From Glycomyces sambucus (lineage in GTDB: Bacteria > Actinomycetota > Actinomycetes > Mycobacteriales > Micromonosporaceae), in NCBI RefSeq assembly GCF_900102815.1, contig NZ_FNGF01000001.1, forward strand, positions 481,542 through 545,541: a stretch of DNA of 64,000 nucleotides. The letters are read 5' to 3'. The position numbers were made by a program, and so were the translations under genes. Shown in pieces: positions 50,149 through 61,590 of this stretch. Below the pieces are notes generated by a model. It searched no databases. It was not told the origin of the DNA and saw only the letters and a list, made by a program, of their open reading frames with translations. Position 1 is the first letter of the stretch. Every line of letters begins with the position of its first letter.

Positions 50149-51033
50149 ATGCAGTCGACCAGGAAGCGGGGGCCGCTGGCCGCCGCAATGACCGCGGTGC
50201 TGTCGGCGGCCGTGGGCATCGCCGTCGCCGTCGCCCCCAGTGCGGCCGTGGCGCAGGACAACCCGTACGAGCGCGGCCCCGATCCCACCAATTCGAGCAT
50301 CGAGGCGTCGCGCGGCTCGTACTCGACGTCGAGCACGAGCGTGTCGTCGCTCGTCTCCGGCTTCGGCGGCGGCACGATCTACTACCCGACCACCACCGGC
50401 GACGGCACGTTCGGCGCCGTCGTCATCGTGCCGGGCTTCACCGGCACCCAGTCCACGATCTCGTGGCTCGGGCCGCGACTCGCCTCGCAGGGCTTCGTGG
50501 TCTTCACCATCGACACGAACTCGATCTACGACCAGCCCGGCAGCCGCGCCGACCAGCTCCAGGCCGCCCTCGACTACCTGGTCGAGGACAGCTCGGTGCG
50601 CACCCGGATCGACGAGGACCGCCTCGCCGTGATGGGCCACTCGATGGGCGGCGGCGGCTCGCTGGAGGCGGTGCGCGAGAACCCGGACATCAAGGCGAGC
50701 ATCCCGATGACCCCGTGGCACACCACCAAGACCTGGTCCACGGTCCGCACCCCGACCCTGATCTTCGGCGCCGAGGCCGACACGGTCGCACCGGTCGGCT
50801 CGCACAGCGAGCCGTTCTACAACACGATCCCCAGCTCGGCCGAGAAGATGTACATCGAACTGAACGGCGCCAGCCACTTCGCGCCCAACAGCTCGAACAC
50901 CACCATCGCCAAGTACTCGATCTCCTGGCTCAAGCGCTGGGTCGACGAGGACACGAGGTTCACCCAGTTCCTCTGCCCGGTCCCCACGGGCCTGGCGATC
51001 GAGGAGTCGCGGGGCACCTGCCCCCTCGGCTAG
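50149..51033 (+). CDS. Secreted cutinase/polyester hydrolase (Thermobifida TfCut type)
   Basis: 294 residues from the ATG at 50149 (GAGGAGG upstream). Signal peptide to about residue 35. The mature start DNPYERGPDPT, FGGGTIYYP, GFTGTQSTISWLG, GHSMGGGG, IPMTPWHTTKTW, LIFGAEADTVAPV, GASHFAPN and KYSISWLKRWVDEDTRFTQFLCP align along their length with Thermobifida cutinases. Triad: Ser165, Asp211, His243. The aromatic clamp has Phe97 where TfCut2 has Tyr60, with Trp190 and Met166 conserved. Cys276 and Cys291 form the usual C-terminal disulfide. It lacks the second disulfide of Ideonella PETase, so it is a type I enzyme. Natural substrate is probably cutin; activity on PET is possible. Confidence 0.95.
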   Translation: MQSTRKRGPLAAAMTAVLSAAVGIAVAVAPSAAVAQDNPYERGPDPTNSSIEASRGSYSTSSTSVSSLVSGFGGGTIYYPTTTGDGTFGAVVIVPGFTGTQSTISWLGPRLASQGFVVFTIDTNSIYDQPGSRADQLQAALDYLVEDSSVRTRIDEDRLAVMGHSMGGGGSLEAVRENPDIKASIPMTPWHTTKTWSTVRTPTLIFGAEADTVAPVGSHSEPFYNTIPSSAEKMYIELNGASHFAPNSSNTTIAKYSISWLKRWVDEDTRFTQFLCPVPTGLAIEESRGTCPLG

Positions 51034-51052
51034 CGAGACCGACCGAGTTCGC

Positions 51053-51090
51053 CGGAAGCCTCCCGGGCGCCGTCACCCGGGGGGCTTCCG
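51053..51090 (+). terminator. Terminator after the cutinase gene
   Basis: 15-bp stem CGGAAGCCTCCCGGG / CCCGGGGGGCTTCCG with one G-U pair and an 8-nt loop, 20 bp after the stop. Confidence 0.8.
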
Positions 51091-51158
51091 CGTGCGCGCC
51101 CGGACCCCTGACTCCGCCTGTCGAATCATCGCCCGATCCGATGGCGTTCACCCCTTCC

Positions 51159-51176
51159 AAACCGACTGGTCGGTTT
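51159..51176. promoter_or_regulatory. TetR-type palindrome before the LuxR gene
   Basis: AAACCGACTGGTCGGTTT: 8-bp perfect arms around TG, 15 bp before the ATG at 51191. This form is common for TetR operators, but no TetR gene is adjacent. Confidence 0.6.
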
Positions 51177-51190
51177 TGTACGATGGACGG

Positions 51191-53107
51191 ATGGGACGGC
51201 GCGCACCGGAGCACCCCGCCCGGGCGGCCCCGCCCGCGCGGCGCACCGGCCCGCCGCAGGCCGGCCCCGAACCCCATGCCCCGCCGAGTGATCGCGCCGC
51301 ACGGCCCGGCGTGCACACCCCCGCGGTCGGTGCACCCCTCGCCGACCGCCGCCCGCTCGCCGCGACGCTCCGCCGCCTCGACGACGGCAGCCTCGCCCTC
51401 GTGGTCACCGCCGCCGACGCCCACCTCCTCCACGAGGCCACGCGCGCCGACACCACCGTCACCCTCCGCGTCGCCAACGGCGGCACCGAACACGCCGCGC
51501 GGGCCGCCCTCGCCCGGGGCCGCCGCACCCTCGCCGACGGACCACTCGGCGACGCCTACGCCTCCTTCACCCTCGCCGGAGTGCTCGCCGCAGGAGCGGT
51601 CCCCGCACTCGCCCTCGCCGCCTACACCGCGGCCGCCGACACCGCCTGGGCCGCAGGCGATCGAGCCGCCTGCACCGCCGCTCTCGAAAGCGCCCTCGCC
51701 GCCATGTCCGCCCCTACTCGCCCGCTCGCCGCCCCCTCGAACACCGCCCCGTCGGACCCCCCTGGCACCATCAAAGCGGGGGCGACACCGAAGCCGAGCA
51801 ACGGTCACCTTCACCTGCGGCCCAACCTGTCAGACCCCTCGGGCACGATTGAAATGGGGGGTCCCCCGGGCGCCCGATTTGAAGGCAATCGCCCGGACAC
51901 TCCCGATACCCAGCTCGCCGACTATCTCTGGGGCCTCGCGGCCCTCCTCCGCGAGTCGCCCGCCGAGGCGATCGCCTCGCTCCGGCGCGTCGCCGCCTTC
52001 GCGGGAGACAGCCCCGACGCCCTGCACCGCGCGTCGGCCGCCGCCCTCATCCTCGGCGACACCGACGACGCCTGCCGGATCGGGCTGCGCGCCTTGGCCA
52101 TCGCGCGCGACCGCGACCGGCCCGACCTCACCGCCCGCGCCCTCGAATACCTCGCGTACGCCGAGATGCGCGCCGGCCGCCACGCCCGCGCCCGCACCCA
52201 CGCGCGCGAAGGGCTCGACGAGGCCCTGCGCACCGGCCGCGCCAACACCGCCGCGCACCACCGCGCGGTCCTCGCCCTCTCGGCCTCGGTCGCGGGCGAC
52301 ACCGCCGAGGTCGAGGCCCACGCCAACGCCGCACTCGACACCGCCAGGCACTGCGGCCTCGGCCAGACCGGCGCGCTCGCCGAATGGGCCCTCGCCAGGT
52401 CCGACCTCGCGCGCGGCGCCCCCGACGCCGCCGCCGCGCGGCTCGCGGGCCTCGTCAGCCAAGGCCACTTCGGGGTCCGGCACCTGCTGCTCCCCTGCTT
52501 CGCCGAGGCCGCCGCACTCGCGGGGCGCGAGCAGGAGGCCCAGGCGGCGGCCCGCGAGCTGAAGCTCTGGGCCGCTTCGGGTCTCGACCGGGCCGCGCAG
52601 GCCCAGCTCGCCCGCGTCGAAGCGCTCACCGCCGCCCCCGGCACCCCGCCCGAGGCGATCGACGCCCTCTATCTCCGGGCGATCCGCCTGCACCCCAACG
52701 GCTCCGGGGACTTCGAGCGCGCCCGCACCCAACTCCACCACGGCAAGTGGCTCCGCCGCCGGCGCCGCCCGCTCCTCGCCCGCGCGGTCCTGCGCGAAGC
52801 CCTCCACGGCTTCGAACGCTGCGGCGCGGCGCTCTGGGCCGAGCAGGCCCGCCAGGAGCTCCGGGCCACCGGTGAGCAGCGCGCCGCCGGCGAGCGGCGC
52901 GGCCCCGCCACCGGCGCCCTCGCCGCCCTCACCCCGCACCAGCTCCGCATCGCGCGCCTGGTCGCGACCGGCGCCACCAACCGCGAGGTGGCCCGCTCGC
53001 TCTCGCTCAGCGTCCGCACCGTCGACCACCACCTGCGCAACATCTTCGCGTCCCTGGGCGTCCGCTCCCGCGTCGAACTCGCCCGCCTCGTCGCCGACAC
53101 CGCGTGA
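51191..53107 (+). CDS. Large LuxR-family regulator with helical-repeat domain
   Basis: 638 residues from the ATG at 51191. Basic proline-rich N-terminus (about 1-60), then TPR-like helical repeats from about 120 to 560 (CRIGLRALAIARDRDRPDLTARALEYLAYAEMRAGRHARARTHAREGLDEAL) and a C-terminal LuxR HTH (LTPHQLRIARLVATGATNREVARSLSLSVRTVDHHLRNIFASLGVRSRVEL). There is no AAA or NB-ARC ATPase segment as in true LAL proteins, so it looks like the sensor/output half of such a regulator. Residues about 188-236 (51751-51895) are encoded by two in-frame copies of a GC-rich repeat seen between genes at 10116-10300. Confidence 0.85.
   Translation: MGRRAPEHPARAAPPARRTGPPQAGPEPHAPPSDRAARPGVHTPAVGAPLADRRPLAATLRRLDDGSLALVVTAADAHLLHEATRADTTVTLRVANGGTEHAARAALARGRRTLADGPLGDAYASFTLAGVLAAGAVPALALAAYTAAADTAWAAGDRAACTAALESALAAMSAPTRPLAAPSNTAPSDPPGTIKAGATPKPSNGHLHLRPNLSDPSGTIEMGGPPGARFEGNRPDTPDTQLADYLWGLAALLRESPAEAIASLRRVAAFAGDSPDALHRASAAALILGDTDDACRIGLRALAIARDRDRPDLTARALEYLAYAEMRAGRHARARTHAREGLDEALRTGRANTAAHHRAVLALSASVAGDTAEVEAHANAALDTARHCGLGQTGALAEWALARSDLARGAPDAAAARLAGLVSQGHFGVRHLLLPCFAEAAALAGREQEAQAAARELKLWAASGLDRAAQAQLARVEALTAAPGTPPEAIDALYLRAIRLHPNGSGDFERARTQLHHGKWLRRRRRPLLARAVLREALHGFERCGAALWAEQARQELRATGEQRAAGERRGPATGALAALTPHQLRIARLVATGATNREVARSLSLSVRTVDHHLRNIFASLGVRSRVELARLVADTA
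51751..51820. repeat. Repeat copy D, in frame within the LuxR gene
   Basis: Begins GTCGGACCCCCCTGGCACCA, followed by AAAGCGGGGGCGACACCGAAG and CCTTCACC. It matches the 10116 copies in the C-rich arm, the GGGGGCG arm, the CCGAA/CGAGC block and TTCAC spacing. Confidence 0.6.
51828..51862. repeat. Repeat copy C, in frame within the LuxR gene
   Basis: CTGTCAGACCCCTCGGGCAC then GAAATGGGGGG: the same C-rich arm and G-rich arm as copies at 10116, 10214 and 51751, 77 bp after copy D. Confidence 0.6.
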
Positions 53108-53269
53108 GGGACGCCGGCCCCGAGCGACCGCCCGCAGTCGTCACTCGCCGTGTCCGCGGCGACCCGCCACGGACCTCGTCGAAGCCGCGTCGCCGCGGAC
53201 ACGCCTTGGGCCCCTGGAGAACCAGAGGCCATTACATCGACACCGATATATCTCTTTATGTACTGAGTG

Positions 53270-53307
53270 CGGCCGACCCCGCGCGCCAGCAGGCGGGGTC
53301 GGCCGCG
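53270..53307. terminator. Bidirectional terminator between LuxR and malate synthase genes
   Basis: 14-bp perfect stem GCGGCCGACCCCGC / GCGGGGTCGGCCGC around a 10-nt loop, 10 bp from the malate synthase stop. Confidence 0.8.
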
Positions 53308-53317
53308 GGGCCGGTCC

Positions 53318-54934
<1,617 letters not shown>

Positions 54935-54954
54935 TGAATACTCCTCGTATGGCT

Positions 54955-54976
54955 GGGCGGGGCCGCGGCCCCGCCC
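54955..54976 (-). terminator. Hairpin between aceA and aceB
   Basis: 10-bp stem GGGCGGGGCC / GGCCCCGCCC with a GC centre in the 62-bp gap; may attenuate or end part of the aceA transcript. Confidence 0.5.
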
Positions 54977-54996
54977 GGTGGACTGGTCGCTGCCGG

Positions 54997-56316
<1,320 letters not shown>

Positions 56317-56406
56317 CGTCGGCTCCGAGAAGTCGGGACCGCCCCGAAGGCGGTCATTACTTGCAGGTAACTGGAATCTTTCACGTTCATTCACGCCTAC
56401 GGGCGA

Positions 56407-56442
56407 GTATCGAGTGGAAAGAATCGCGTTTCTTCGCGATAC
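56407..56442. promoter_or_regulatory. Inverted repeats in the aceA/regulator divergent region
   Basis: GTATCG (56407-56412) with CGATAC (56437-56442), and inside them AAGAA (56419-56423), 6 bp, TTCTT (56430-56434). They lie 8 to 43 bp before the regulator start and about 100 bp from aceA. The corynebacterial RamB motif is not visible. Confidence 0.4.
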
Positions 56443-56449
56443 TGGGAAA

Positions 56450-57964
56450 ATGACGAACCTGCCGCAGCGCCCCTCCGACGCCCCGCACCGCCCGTGGGGC
56501 GCGGCCGAGGCCGCCGAGCTGTCCGCCGACGACGTCTCGGTGGACCTCATCAGCCTCGGCAAGCAGATCCGGCACCTGCGCAAACAGCGCGAGATGAGCC
56601 TGGAGGACCTGGGCGCGGCGGTCGGCTCGGCGCCCTCGCAACTCTCGCTCATCGAGAACGGCAAGAAGGAGCCGAAGCTGTCGATGCTGCGGGCGCTCGC
56701 GAAGGCGTTCGGCGTTTCTTCCGACGAGCTGCTGGGCGCCGAGCCCCCGAACCGGCGCGTCGCCCTGGAGATCGAGCTGGAGCGGGCGCAGCGCAGCGGC
56801 CAGTACCGGTCGCTGGGCCTGCCGTCCGTCAAGCCCTCGACCCGCCTCCCCACCGAAGCGCTCGAAGCCCTCGTCGGCCTCCACCGGGAAGTGGACCGCC
56901 AGGTCAACCTGCACACCGCGACGCCCGAGGAGGCCAGGCGGGCCAACACGGAGCTGCGGCGCCGGATGCGCGACAAGGACAACTACTTCGCCGACATCGA
57001 GGCGGAGGCGCGCACGCTGCTGGGGAAGGTCGACTACGCGGGCGGGCCGCTCTCGCAGCACCAGATCGCCGACCTCGCCGCGCACCTGCGGTTCACGCTG
57101 CACCACGTCGACGACCTGCCGCACTCGACCCGCTCGGTGACCGACCTCAAGCACCGCCGGATCTACCTGACGCAGGTCGGCACGGGCTCGCACGACCCGC
57201 GCACGGTGCTGCTCCAGGCCCTGGCGTCCTATGTGCTCGAACACGAGGTGCCCCGGACGTACCTGGAGTTCCTGGGCCAGCGCGTGTCCACGAACTACCT
57301 CGCGGCGGCGCTGCTCATCCCCGAGTCGAGCGCCGTGGCGTTCCTGCGCAGCGCCATGTCGGACAAGGAGGTGGCGGTCGAGGACCTGCGGGACAACTTC
57401 GCGGTCTCCTATGAGGCCGCGGCGCACCGGTTCACGAACCTGGCGACGCACCACCTGGGGATCCGGACGCACTTCCAGAAGGTGCACAAGTCCGGGATCA
57501 TCTTCAAGGCGTACGAGAACGACGACGTGGCGTTCCCCGCGGACCCGACCGGCGCGATCGAGGGGCAGCCGATCTGCCGGTACTGGACGAGCCGGCAGGT
57601 GTTCGACGTGCCCGACAAGTTCAACGCGTTCAACCAGTACACGGACACCGCGACCGGCACGTACTGGTGCACCGCGCGCACCGAGCGAAGCGCGGACGGG
57701 GTGTTCTCGCTGTCGATCGGCGTGCCGTACGAGTCGGCGAAGTGGTTCCGCGGCAAGGAGACCAAGGCCCGCTCGGTCTCGCGCTGCCCCGACCCCGACT
57801 GCTGCCGCAACCCCCCGCGCCAGCTCTCCAAGACCTGGGCCGGCCAAGTCTGGCCCACCGCCCGCGCCGCCAGCTCCCAACTCGCCGCGATGCCCCTGGG
57901 CTCCTTCCCGGGCGTGGACGAGACCGAGGTCTACCAGTTCCTGGAGCGGCACTCCAAGGGCTGA
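56450..57964 (+). CDS. RamB/ScfR-type XRE regulator with IrrE-like domain
   Basis: 504 residues from the ATG at 56450. [65 protein letters not shown] (residues 35-97). A middle region (250-380) is of the IrrE/ImmA-like type with [46 protein letters not shown], lacking a clear HExxH. The C-terminus is the short-chain-fatty-acid regulator domain with [11 protein letters not shown], a cysteine cluster. In Corynebacterium and Mycobacterium the relative RamB represses acetate and glyoxylate-cycle genes. The divergent position next to aceA supports the same role. Confidence 0.92.
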   Translation: MTNLPQRPSDAPHRPWGAAEAAELSADDVSVDLISLGKQIRHLRKQREMSLEDLGAAVGSAPSQLSLIENGKKEPKLSMLRALAKAFGVSSDELLGAEPPNRRVALEIELERAQRSGQYRSLGLPSVKPSTRLPTEALEALVGLHREVDRQVNLHTATPEEARRANTELRRRMRDKDNYFADIEAEARTLLGKVDYAGGPLSQHQIADLAAHLRFTLHHVDDLPHSTRSVTDLKHRRIYLTQVGTGSHDPRTVLLQALASYVLEHEVPRTYLEFLGQRVSTNYLAAALLIPESSAVAFLRSAMSDKEVAVEDLRDNFAVSYEAAAHRFTNLATHHLGIRTHFQKVHKSGIIFKAYENDDVAFPADPTGAIEGQPICRYWTSRQVFDVPDKFNAFNQYTDTATGTYWCTARTERSADGVFSLSIGVPYESAKWFRGKETKARSVSRCPDPDCCRNPPRQLSKTWAGQVWPTARAASSQLAAMPLGSFPGVDETEVYQFLERHSKG

Positions 57965-58066
57965 GGCTCCGGCCGGGCGGACGCGGCCGCGTCGACTCGC
58001 GTGTCCCGTGGGGACGGTGCTTCACCGGTACGGTGACCTTGACCCCCAAGAGATCAGGATGCCGCC

Positions 58067-58384
58067 ATGTACGACCCCTTCACCGACTCGACCCGCCCGG
58101 ACCAGGGCGACCTCCCGCCCATGAACGGCATGGGCACGGCCTCGCTCGTGGTGGCGCTCGCCGCGTTCGCGTTCCTGTGGGTGCCGATGCTCTACCTGAT
58201 CACCTGGCCGATCCCCGTCATCGCGATGGTCCTCGGCGCGGTCGGCCTCAACCGCGCCCGCACCGGCCTCGCCACCAACCGCAGCACCGCCGCGGGCGGC
58301 TTCTTCGGCGGGCTCGGCGCGCTGATCGTGATGGTCCTGGCGGTGATGATCAGCCTGTCGCGGGGCCCGCTCGAGATCTTCTGA
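58067..58384 (+). CDS. Small DUF4190-type membrane protein
   Basis: 105 residues. A polar, proline-containing N-terminus (MYDPFTDSTRPDQGDLPPM) precedes two membrane helices, MGTASLVVALAAFAFLWVPMLYLITWPIPVIAMVLGAVGLNRA and GGFFGGLGALIVMVLAVMISL, with the NRARTGLATNRSTAAGG loop between, as in DUF4190 proteins. Function unknown. Confidence 0.82.
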   Translation: MYDPFTDSTRPDQGDLPPMNGMGTASLVVALAAFAFLWVPMLYLITWPIPVIAMVLGAVGLNRARTGLATNRSTAAGGFFGGLGALIVMVLAVMISLSRGPLEIF

Positions 58385-58394
58385 GCGGGCACTC

Positions 58395-58544
58395 GTGCTC
58401 GGCGGGTCCGATCCGCTGACCGTGGCCGCGTTCTTGTGCGTGTTCGACGTCGATTTCGAGCGCCTCGACGCGGGCCCGGTGCTCGACGCGCTGCACACCG
58501 TGGCGAACCGGGTCCGCAAAGCATCGAAGTCTTTGCAATCATGA
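58395..58544 (+). CDS. Possible 49-residue ORF coupled to the hydrolase gene
   Basis: GTG start at 58395 and a TGA that overlaps the ATG of the hydrolase (ATGA), as real actinobacterial gene pairs do. It encodes GSDPLTVAAFLCVFDVDFERLDAGPVL, then a basic tail NRVRKASKSLQS. No ribosome-binding site or known family is seen; it may be a remnant of a larger regulator. Confidence 0.3.
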   Translation: MLGGSDPLTVAAFLCVFDVDFERLDAGPVLDALHTVANRVRKASKSLQS

Positions 58545-59389
58545 GCGCCATGACACCGACGTTCGTCCTCATCCACGGTTCCAACGCCAACTCGTTCTCC
58601 TGGGCGCCGCTCCAGCGGGAGCTGGCCCTCCTCGGGCACCGCTCCCTCGCGGTCGACCTGCCGGGGCACGGCTTCGGGGCGGGCGTCCCGTCGGCCTACC
58701 AGGTGCAGGACGCGGCGGAGCTGGCCGTGGCGCCGTCGAACCTCGACGGCGTCGGGCTCCAGGAGAACGTCGACCACCTGGTCGCGATCCTGGAGCGCGC
58801 GAGGGTGAACGGGCCGGTCATCGCCGTGGCGCACAGCCGCGGCGGCGTCACGCTCACAGCGGTGGCGAACCGCCGCCCCGAGCTGTTCGACCGGATCGTC
58901 TACGCCTCCGCGTGGTGCTGCGTCGAGCACACGCCGGGCGAGTACGTGGCCCGGCCGGAGAACGCCGGCAGCGTCCTCGACCAGGTCTTCGCGGTGGCCG
59001 CGGCGAACCCGGCCCGCCTCGGCGCGGTCCGCATGAACTGGCGCACCGCCGACCCGGCCCTGCTCAGGGCGTTGAAGGCGTCGATGCTCGCGGACTGCAC
59101 CGACGACGAGTTCCGGGTCTTCCTCAGCACCCTCACCCCCGACGAGAGCCGCGACGCCGGCGGCCCCGAGGACCGCGCCGACGCCGCGACCTGGGGCCGG
59201 ATCCCGCGCAGCTATGTGCGCCTGACACAGGACACGTCGATCCCGATCGAGCTCCAGGACCTCTTCATCAAGGAGGCCGACGCGCTGACCCCGGGCAACC
59301 CGTTCGACGTGCACACCATCGAGTCGAGCCACGCGGGCGTCCTCGTCCGCCCCGAGCGCTTCGCGGCGGTCCTGGCGGGACTCGCCTAG
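58541..59389 (+). CDS. Alpha/beta hydrolase
   Basis: 282 residues. FVLIHGSNANSFSWAPLQRELALLGHRSLAVDLPGHGFGAG gives the oxyanion loop and strand 4; nucleophile elbow VAHSRGG with Ser99; His in IESSHAGVLVRPE near residue 268. The acid is not assigned with confidence. It resembles esterase/salicylate-ester-type hydrolases (EstA/MES-like). Cytoplasmic. Followed by a strong hairpin between it and the convergent DUF1206 gene. Confidence 0.85.
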   Translation: MSAMTPTFVLIHGSNANSFSWAPLQRELALLGHRSLAVDLPGHGFGAGVPSAYQVQDAAELAVAPSNLDGVGLQENVDHLVAILERARVNGPVIAVAHSRGGVTLTAVANRRPELFDRIVYASAWCCVEHTPGEYVARPENAGSVLDQVFAVAAANPARLGAVRMNWRTADPALLRALKASMLADCTDDEFRVFLSTLTPDESRDAGGPEDRADAATWGRIPRSYVRLTQDTSIPIELQDLFIKEADALTPGNPFDVHTIESSHAGVLVRPERFAAVLAGLA

Positions 59390-59396
59390 GACATGA

Positions 59397-59427
59397 CCGG
59401 GGCCCGTCCGGATCGGACGGGCCCCGG
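59397..59427. terminator. Bidirectional terminator
   Basis: Perfect 14-bp stem CCGGGGCCCGTCCG / CGGACGGGCCCCGG with a 3-nt loop, between two convergent genes. Confidence 0.85.
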
Positions 59428-59440
59428 GTCGCATTCCACG

Positions 59441-60262
59441 TCAGACCTTGCGGTACTTGGTCTGGAAGAAGCAGTAGACGCCGAAGCATGCGATGCCGAG
59501 GGCGATCAGGCCGAGGAGCCAAGGGCCCCAGTCGGTCCCGGCGAGGGTCTTGAGGGCGGCGTCGAGGCCGCCGGCCTTCTCGGGGTCGTAGGTGACCGCC
59601 GCGGCGACGATCAGCGCGCCGGCGAGGGCGTACGCGACGCCCTTGCTGGTGTACCCGGCCGTGCCGAGGCGCTGCACCGTGCGGCGCACCTTCGGACGCA
59701 TCCGGCCGGTGTTCAGGTGCTTCTCGAACTTCTTCTTCAGCCCGTAGACCGCCAGACCCACACCGACGCCGAGCACGACCGCACCGGCCAGGCCGACCAG
59801 GAAGCGCCCACCCCCGGAGTCCATCATGGACGACGCGGTGGACTGCTGGCTCTGCGACTGGGAGGCGTTCGCGCCGCTGACCACCTTGTATCCGAGGTAC
59901 GCGAAGTAGAGGTACAGGACCGTGCGGCAGCCGGAGATGACGCGCTCGGCCATCGCGGCGCGGTCCTGGGGCCCGCTCTCCCCGATCGCCGCCTCGAACG
60001 CCTGCCAGACCGCCATGGCGACCATGCCGACGATGATGCAGATGACCAGGAACTCGCCCGCGGGCTGCTGGGCGAGGGTGTTCAGGGCGCCGGACTGGTC
60101 GGTCTCGCCCGACGACTCGCCGAACGCGACCTGCAACGCCAGCCATGCGAACAGCAGGTGGATGACGCCGTAGGCGATGAAGCCGCCGCGCGCGAGGAGC
60201 TCCAGCGGCTTGCTGTTCGCCGCGCGGGAGGCGATGACTTGAGCGTTATTGGTGGAGGACAT
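59441..60262 (-). CDS. DUF1206 integral membrane protein
   Basis: 273 residues from the ATG at 60262. Three DUF1206 repeats, each a helix pair: LARGGFIAYGVIHLLFAWLALQVAFG, RVISGCRTVLYLYFAYLGYKVV and LGTAGYTSKGVAYALAGALIVAAAVTYDPEKAGGLDAALKTLAGTDWGPWLLGLIALGIACFGVYCFFQTKYRKV. The GxxxxGVxY and GWxxxGL-like motifs identify the family. A Ser/Gln-rich loop (SQSQSQQSTASS, about 150-162) separates repeats one and two. Function unknown; widespread in actinobacteria. Confidence 0.92.
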   Translation of the reverse strand: MSSTNNAQVIASRAANSKPLELLARGGFIAYGVIHLLFAWLALQVAFGESSGETDQSGALNTLAQQPAGEFLVICIIVGMVAMAVWQAFEAAIGESGPQDRAAMAERVISGCRTVLYLYFAYLGYKVVSGANASQSQSQQSTASSMMDSGGGRFLVGLAGAVVLGVGVGLAVYGLKKKFEKHLNTGRMRPKVRRTVQRLGTAGYTSKGVAYALAGALIVAAAVTYDPEKAGGLDAALKTLAGTDWGPWLLGLIALGIACFGVYCFFQTKYRKV

Positions 60263-60538
60263 GCCGCCAAAGTTTCCGATGTCGACACGTCTCAAACGCG
60301 AGGAGGCATCGTGGAGGGTGAACAGGAAGGGGCGCAACGCGTCCCCCGGCGGGTCCGCGGGCGCTGGCACACCGCGTGCCATCTTTCCGACCCGCGCGGC
60401 ATCGCAAACGCGGCCGAACCGGACGTTAGTCCTCATCGGACCCCGGACGTGCGGGCCGGTGCCCGGCCGTGTACCCGCGGTGACCACTCGGCGACTCCAT
60501 ACTGAGGCGGCAATCCTCCCTTCCCCCAAGGAGTGCCG

Positions 60539-61174
60539 ATGCGCCTCATCCTCCGAAGACTCCTCACCGCGGCGGCGGTGCTCACCGCCGCCGCCGGGCT
60601 CATGCTCGTCCCCGCGGCACCGGCCCAGGCCGGTTTCAGCCGCATCGTCGAATGCACCGACCACGTCAACCCCGTCACCGGCACGATCGTCCTCGACTGC
60701 AACTGGTACGAGATCGAGGCCATCGGACCGCACTGGCCGCCCGGCGGCTGCCCCGAGTGCGCGGTCTACTTCGACTTCTGGAAGTTCGACATCGACCCGG
60801 TCCCCCACGAGGACTTCAACGAACTCCTCGGCAAGGGCCTCCAGACGCTCGCCAAGGCGCACCTCACCAAGGACGAGAAGCTCGCCGACCAGCTCCGCGA
60901 GCAGGCCGCGGGCCTGTTCCTGGAGGCCGCGAAGGCGGTCGAGAAGTACCCCATCGAGCTGTACCGGACCGGCCTGTGGGACCGGAAGGGCGGCAAGTAC
61001 CTCCAGGACCCGACCCCGCTGCCCTGGGTCCAGACCGCGGGCGAGGAGCTCGCGGCCGGGATCGCCCTGCTCCAGGCGGACCTCTGGGACCCCCAGCCCG
61101 ACCCGCCCAACGACGCCGCCATGCAGCACTTCGACAAGGCGTACGAGCACCTGGCCGCCCGGGCGGCGTACTGA
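60539..61174 (+). CDS. Secreted protein of unknown function
   Basis: 211 residues from the ATG at 60539, set by AAGGAG at 60528-60533. Signal peptide RLILRRLLTAAAVLTAAAGLMLVPAAPAQA to about residue 31. The mature part has four cysteines near the N-terminus (VECTDHV, LDCNWY, GGCPECAVYF), then helices (DEKLADQLREQAAGLFLEAAKAVEKYPIELY, TAGEELAAGIALLQADLWD, AMQHFDKAYEHLAARAAY). No family recognised. The last codons overlap a possible small ORF. Confidence 0.72.
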   Translation: MRLILRRLLTAAAVLTAAAGLMLVPAAPAQAGFSRIVECTDHVNPVTGTIVLDCNWYEIEAIGPHWPPGGCPECAVYFDFWKFDIDPVPHEDFNELLGKGLQTLAKAHLTKDEKLADQLREQAAGLFLEAAKAVEKYPIELYRTGLWDRKGGKYLQDPTPLPWVQTAGEELAAGIALLQADLWDPQPDPPNDAAMQHFDKAYEHLAARAAY

Positions 61175-61311
61175 TGGAGCCCGCGACCGGGTCGGGGCCC
61201 GGGTACATGCGGTCGGCCGTCCACGACCCCGAACCGCAGCCGGACCCCGAAACGGCGATACAGGTGTTCGCGGCCGCGAACGCCGCGCCCGCCGCCCCGG
61301 CGGCGGGCTGA
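61174..61311 (+). CDS. Possible 45-residue coupled ORF
   Basis: ATG overlaps the stop of the secreted-protein gene (TGATG). Acidic and proline/alanine-rich (VHDPEPQPDPETAIQVFAAANAAPAAP). Without homology it may be read-through coding bias only. Confidence 0.3.
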   Translation: MEPATGSGPGYMRSAVHDPEPQPDPETAIQVFAAANAAPAAPAAG

Positions 61312-61590
61312 CCGACCCGCTGCGGGCGGGGGCTCCTACGGGTCCGCCCGCGGCACCGCGGTCCCAAGCGCCTCAACCGGGACCGCGCCGGGCCGGGGGA
61401 ATCGCCACCCCCGGCCCGGTCGGGCGCCGAAGGTCCACGCGAGGCCGAATCGGGCCCGGACCGGCCCAGTGTCGAGCGCACCTCGCTCTCGCCTCGCTCC
61501 GCTCCAGCCCGCCCCGCCGGTAGACGATCGCACATCGGACGTGGCTTGATAACCATTCATCCGCTACGGCATTCGCGGTTGACTTGCCTC

